This document shows positions 59,690 through 64,000 of a stretch of DNA of 64,000 bases, piece by piece (the stretch's first letter is position 1; each line of letters opens with the position of its first letter). Source of the DNA: Salminus brasiliensis (lineage: Eukaryota; Chordata; Actinopteri; Characiformes; Bryconidae). Made by a program: the position numbers and the translations under genes. Under the pieces are notes generated by a model. That model did not search any database. It was not told where the DNA came from and saw only the letters and a list, made by a program, of their open reading frames with translations. The stretch lies in NCBI RefSeq assembly GCF_030463535.1, contig NC_132896.1:29857209-29921208 (forward strand), in the 5' to 3' direction.

Positions 59690-60410
59690 AGAGACTTGAT
59701 GCTACACTCAGACTCGCACCTTAAAGACATGAGACTACACTCAGACTTGCACCCCAGAGACTCAAAACTACACTCAGACTGGCACCTCAGAGACACAAGA
59801 CTATACTTGGACTCGCACTTCATTGACTTGAGACTACACTCAGACTCGCAACTCAGAGACATGAGACTATACTTGGACTCACCTTAGAGACGTGAGAATA
59901 TACTTGGACTCACCTTAGAGACGTGAGAATATACTTGGACTCACCTTAGAGACATGAGAATATACTTGGACTCGCACCTCCAAGACTTGAGACGATACTG
60001 AGACTTGCACCCAAGAGACTCCAGACTACACTCAAACTTGCACCTCAGAGGCACAACACTACACTTGAACCTGCACCTCGGAGACTTGAGACTACAGTTG
60101 GACTCGCACCTCAGAGACACAAAACTATACTTGGACTCGTACCACATTTACTAGAGACTACACTCAGACTCGTATCCAGGAGACTCCAGACTACACTCAG
60201 ACTCATACCTCAGAGACATGTGACTATACTTGGATTTGCACCTCAGGGACTAAAGACTATACTTGGACTTACTTGGACAACACTTGCACAAAGACACAAG
60301 ACTATACTTGGACTCGCACCTCATAGACTCGAGACTACACTCAGACTTGCACCTCAGAGACTCAAGACTACATTTGGACCTGCACCTCAGAGTCTTGAAA
60401 CTCGACTCTT
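59690..60410 (+). repeat. Minisatellite of about 33-36 bp units
   Basis: Repeated GAGACTACACTCAGACTCGC followed by ACCTCAGAG, with a second version GACTATACTTGGACTCGCAC. Roughly 20 units; three near-identical TGAGAATATACTTGGACTCA copies occur at 59891-59972. The frames with repeated RLHSDSHLRD and CESKYSLVSL are translations of the array. Confidence 0.95.
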
Positions 60411-61099
60411 TATTTATCTCTGGCATGATAAATGGACCAATAGACATGGTCTAAATGAACATACTCATTGGGCTTCAGCAACAGTATACAACCAATACAT
60501 TTAACATCATTGTTTTAGATTAGAAACATTAACCGTTAATCTACCTCATTAAAACCTGTGATACTGCACTTCAACTAATTAATTAACAACTAAGTCAATG
60601 AAACCTAAAATGAAGTTCCATTAACAGATACTAAGAATGTTTTTTTTTATGCCAGTGTGATGATTTATCAACTAAATGGACAATAATGTTTTGCATATCT
60701 ACATTTAAGAACAGCCCCACCCATCACAATAAACAGATGCTGTATGTTTAACTGCACCAAACATCAGTAAAGAGTGGCAGTGGAGTAATAGCAACCCTAT
60801 AGATGTTGCCTTGTTATGCAGTGTTTTGGATTAGAGAATAATAGAGTTTGGCTCCGCTAATGGAGAAAACGTGACTGGTGTGTCGTGTGTTTACTTGGTG
60901 GACTTGCCAGGACAGAAACTCAACAGCGCTGGTGAGCAAACACTGGATAAAAAATTATAACAGAAACCGTACACACTGCATTTCAGAAAAGAAAAGCTCC
61001 CAAAGCAAACACCCGTATTCAGTGGTGCAAAAATTCCATTGGCTGCCATTTGAGTGATAATCTGTATTGTGAGCTTACATTTAAGGAGCAGTACTTTCC
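60411..61099. other. Non-coding stretch, no recognised feature
   Basis: AT-rich unique DNA without a recognised gene or repeat. The 80-codon minus frame at 60891-61133 lacks a domain. Confidence 0.4.
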
Positions 61100-61585
61100 A
61101 GAAGTTAAAAAGAACCTTAAACAAATCAGTCAAATGAATCTTTTCAACCGAAGAACTTCAGTAGTTATCCAATATAACTTGTAAATACAGTCTTGAACAA
61201 ATAAAGCCTTAAACAAAATAGGACAAAGTAATCTTTTCAATGGAAGAACTTCAGTGGTGATCAGATATAGCCTGTAAATAAAGCCTTGAACAAATCAGTC
61301 AAATAAATCATTTCATTTGAAGAGCTTCAGTACTAATGAGAAATAACCTGTAAATGAAGCCTGAACAAATAAATCCTTAAACAAATCAGTCAAATGAATC
61401 TTTCAATTGAAGAACTTCAGTGGTTATCTGATATAACCTTTAAATAAAGTCTTGAACAAATGAATCAGTGAAAAGAATATTTTCTATTAAGAATTTCATT
61501 ACTGATCATGTATAGCCTGTAACTGAAACCTTGAACAAATGAAGCCTTAACAAATCAATCAAATGAATCTCTTGTATTGAAGAAT
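61100..61585 (+). repeat. Irregular tandem repeat, units of about 80-100 bp
   Basis: CAAATCAGTCAAATGAATC-type text recurs about six times (near 61115, 61215, 61292, 61384, 61460, 61549), with GAAGAACTTCAGTAGTTATC and TATAACCTGTAAATAAAGCC between. Decayed, with variable unit length. Confidence 0.8.
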
Positions 61586-62744
61586 TTCAGAAGTGAGCTG
61601 GTATATAGTATAGACACATTAGTAGGGTTGTAACACAACGCTATTAGCTGTATTTGTATGAGTTTAGAAGTTTAAATAATCTGTTTATTTTGAATAATGT
61701 ATTTGTATTCAGTTATGTCTCTATGCAAGAGGTCTGCATAAAACAAATCAGTCCAACAAATCATTGTGATTAATGTTCAGTAGTAAGCAGTTGTAGACAG
61801 CGCTGTTCTGTGATAGGCAGCCAAGACAACTGTTTCTTTATCTTATCATTACATGTGTTTAGCATTTCAATTCACTCTATAACTATAATGCATGTGCCAC
61901 ATAGCTTCAGACACCTGAACTATGGGATCCCTGACTATGGGACTATGTGATTGTTGAAGGGATTTGAACTTATGACCTCCTGCCTTTTGACAAGCTGGCA
62001 GTTACACAGTTCCTCTGCTTTAGATCTGTGAAGTCTACATTTCTGTGTCTGAAAAAGAAGGGAAAGGTAAATTTACATAGAACTGTGTTTTTATGGCATA
62101 GAAATTCACAGGTTCACAGCTCTAGACCGGCCCTACAGTCTAACTGCTGCACGTCAAAGTTCAATTCCCAGCAAAGACTCATGGTCAGTTGTCATAAGTC
62201 AGTTTCGGGAGTTCTAACATGCAGAGGGGAATAAACAGTAAGGAAATTGAGGGGGAGGAGCCACATTGTTTTGCACAATACTTCATCAATTTCAGCTGCA
62301 GCTCATTCCGACCTACTGATGTTTTGGACACTCGACTCAGTACGTGCTGTTGACCAAACTGAGATGCAGAAGGAAAAAATGTGAGGTGAAATTTTGGTTG
62401 AAGCTGTGAAATGAGGTCGAAACTTCGTCATTTTCTGTTGGCCTGACTTTTCTTTTCTAGTCTTTTCTAATCGTTTGTACATGAACATATATATGAGACA
62501 TTGACCTTTAACATATCTCCATTAGACCTTCAACAAATGAGTCAAAGGAATTGAAAATACCACTGAAAACCAGCAGGCAGACTCAAGCAGAGTCACTTTT
62601 AGTTTCATCTTGTGGCCCCGGTTCCCCGTTATAAGCCGATGTGATACAGAGTGCACACAGGCCTGCACTTTTTGTTCCACCACCACAGGAAACTAACAGG
62701 AGCTTGGTCTACACACAACAGGCAGTTCACACTCTTCACCCCAT
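61586..62744. other. Non-coding; two weak tRNA-like patches
   Basis: A minus-strand B-box-like AAGTTCAAATCCC near 61961 and a plus-strand AAAGTTCAATTCCC near 62157 hint at old SINE remains, but A boxes are not clear. No gene is seen. Confidence 0.35.
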
Positions 62745-62746
62745 GA

Positions 62747-62778
<32 letters not shown>

Positions 62779-62826
62779 GCTACGGTTCGCTTTGCACTTT
62801 AGCCTGTAAGGAGAGAGACAGTGAGA

Positions 62827-62881
<55 letters not shown>
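62745..62881. repeat. (GCT)n and (GA)n microsatellites
   Basis: A GCT/TGC run at 62748-62780 with one ACT interruption, then GA at 62818-62881. The Ser-rich minus frame across them is an artefact. Confidence 0.92.
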
Positions 62882-62887
<6 letters not shown>

Positions 62888-63575
62888 AAGGAGTGTACAC
62901 AAACATACACCCACTCATGTACGTTTGCACTTACACATGGACTTGTACACACTTGTTCCTCTTGACACATGGACTTGTGCACACGTCTTCCTCTCGAACA
63001 AAGCACTACACTGTAATTCCACTTAATGAAAGCAATAAGTGCTGTGCTTCAGCTATCAAGAACCTTTAATGTGCTCTTACATTATGAGTTCCTGTAAATA
63101 CATCACAATTGCACTTGTGGAAGTTGCACATCCCTTCACAAATATGCTTAGTGATATATATACTCTACTGTATTCTTCTACATTGCATTTTAAATGGACA
63201 CTGTGTGAAGTTCAGCCATCTACGTTTTACACGTGAAGCAAATCTCAAATGCCTATATGTCACCACAGAGATCAATAAGCCATGAATTAGGGTTACCGTA
63301 TGTCCTCTTTTTTTCCTGGACATGTCAGCTTTTGAGATTTCTGATTTCTCAACAGGGTTCGCCTTGATTTTAGGCCATTGACACAAACTAATCAAACAAT
63401 CAAACAATAAATCAATAAACCTTTATTTTTACTCCAAAGGGACCCTCATGTTCATTGTAGCCAAGCCTGCACAATGATCAGGGATTGAAAGGGAAAAGAG
63501 TTTGAAAGGGAACACATACAAATATTTAATCAACTTAAACTAAAATCAATGATGGTAAATGAGCAAATAGAAAAA
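62882..63575. other. Non-coding stretch
   Basis: TGTACACAC-type near-repeats at 62895-62990 (ACATGGACTTGT occurs twice). Otherwise nothing is recognised. Confidence 0.4.
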
Positions 63576-63613
<38 letters not shown>

Positions 63614-63772
63614 ATAATAATAATAATAATAAATCCAAGATAATAGTTTAGTAGTAGAGTTATTCACCTTATTTTGTTACGCCCACTTTCAATGTTTAAA
63701 TTATTATAAGTGTGAAATAATGGATTTTATTTTGGACTTTATTTCATTTTATCGCTAACTTCATAATATATA

Positions 63773-63842
<70 letters not shown>

Positions 63843-63960
63843 TTACATTTTATAAATATAAAATATGTTATGTAAAATATTTTAATTGTATATATGGATT
63901 AATACATAGATATTATGATGATGATGATGATGATTATTATTATTATTAATTAATTATTGC
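63576..63960. repeat. (ACT)n, (AAT)n, long (TA)n and (ATG/ATT)n
   Basis: ACT run at 63577-63612, AAT run to 63632, TA run at about 63775-63838, and GATGAT/ATT runs at 63914-63948. The 3' edge of the window is AT-rich without a gene. Confidence 0.95.
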
Positions 63961-64000
63961 ATAATTTTTGTTCTTGTGAGGCACATGAATTGAACTTATA

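Overview
This window is eukaryotic. It is nuclear DNA from a teleost fish, most likely an otophysan (characiform or related). The placement rests on three things: a split vertebrate-type gene, a dense mix of microsatellites, tRNA-derived SINEs and short terminal-inverted-repeat (TIR) DNA transposons of the kind common in otophysan genomes, and a LINE/SINE 3' tail motif (CTCTGGATAAGAGCGTC) widespread in fish. The species is not identifiable by eye.

One protein-coding gene is clearly present: egr1 (early growth response 1, also Zif268/Krox-24) on the minus strand. It has two coding exons, 45312-45519 and 43222-44588, separated by a 723-bp GT-AG intron, and encodes 524 residues. A TATA box, a CRE-like site and several serum-response (CArG/Ets) sites lie upstream on the minus strand, from about 46.04 to 46.49 kb. 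This matches the known immediate-early promoter logic of EGR1. The 3' UTR probably runs to about 41.87 kb.

The rest is non-coding as far as I can see. From 1 to 41 kb there is a gene desert with SINE copies, several TIR-element families, local duplications, and large tandem arrays: a 20/13-bp mixed minisatellite at 22.1-23.3 kb, a GATA/GACA array at 24.35-24.93 kb, a palindromic minisatellite at 27.8-28.5 kb, and an 86-bp minisatellite at 40.1-40.7 kb. From 47 to 64 kb, upstream of egr1, there is a 1-kb CTAT/CTGT array, a decayed LINE interrupted by a TIR element, more SINEs, a roughly 33-36-bp minisatellite at 59.7-60.4 kb and an irregular repeat at 61.1-61.6 kb. Several GC-balanced, repeat-free stretches rich in homeodomain-like cores could be conserved regulatory elements; that is a guess awaiting alignment.

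No bacterial-style system, CRISPR array, operon, phage or intact autonomous transposon was found. The most interesting features are the compact egr1 promoter architecture, the palindromic minisatellite, a 163-bp near-perfect hairpin, the LINE/TIR nested insertion, and a pair of diverged non-coding blocks duplicated about 1.5-1.6 kb apart.
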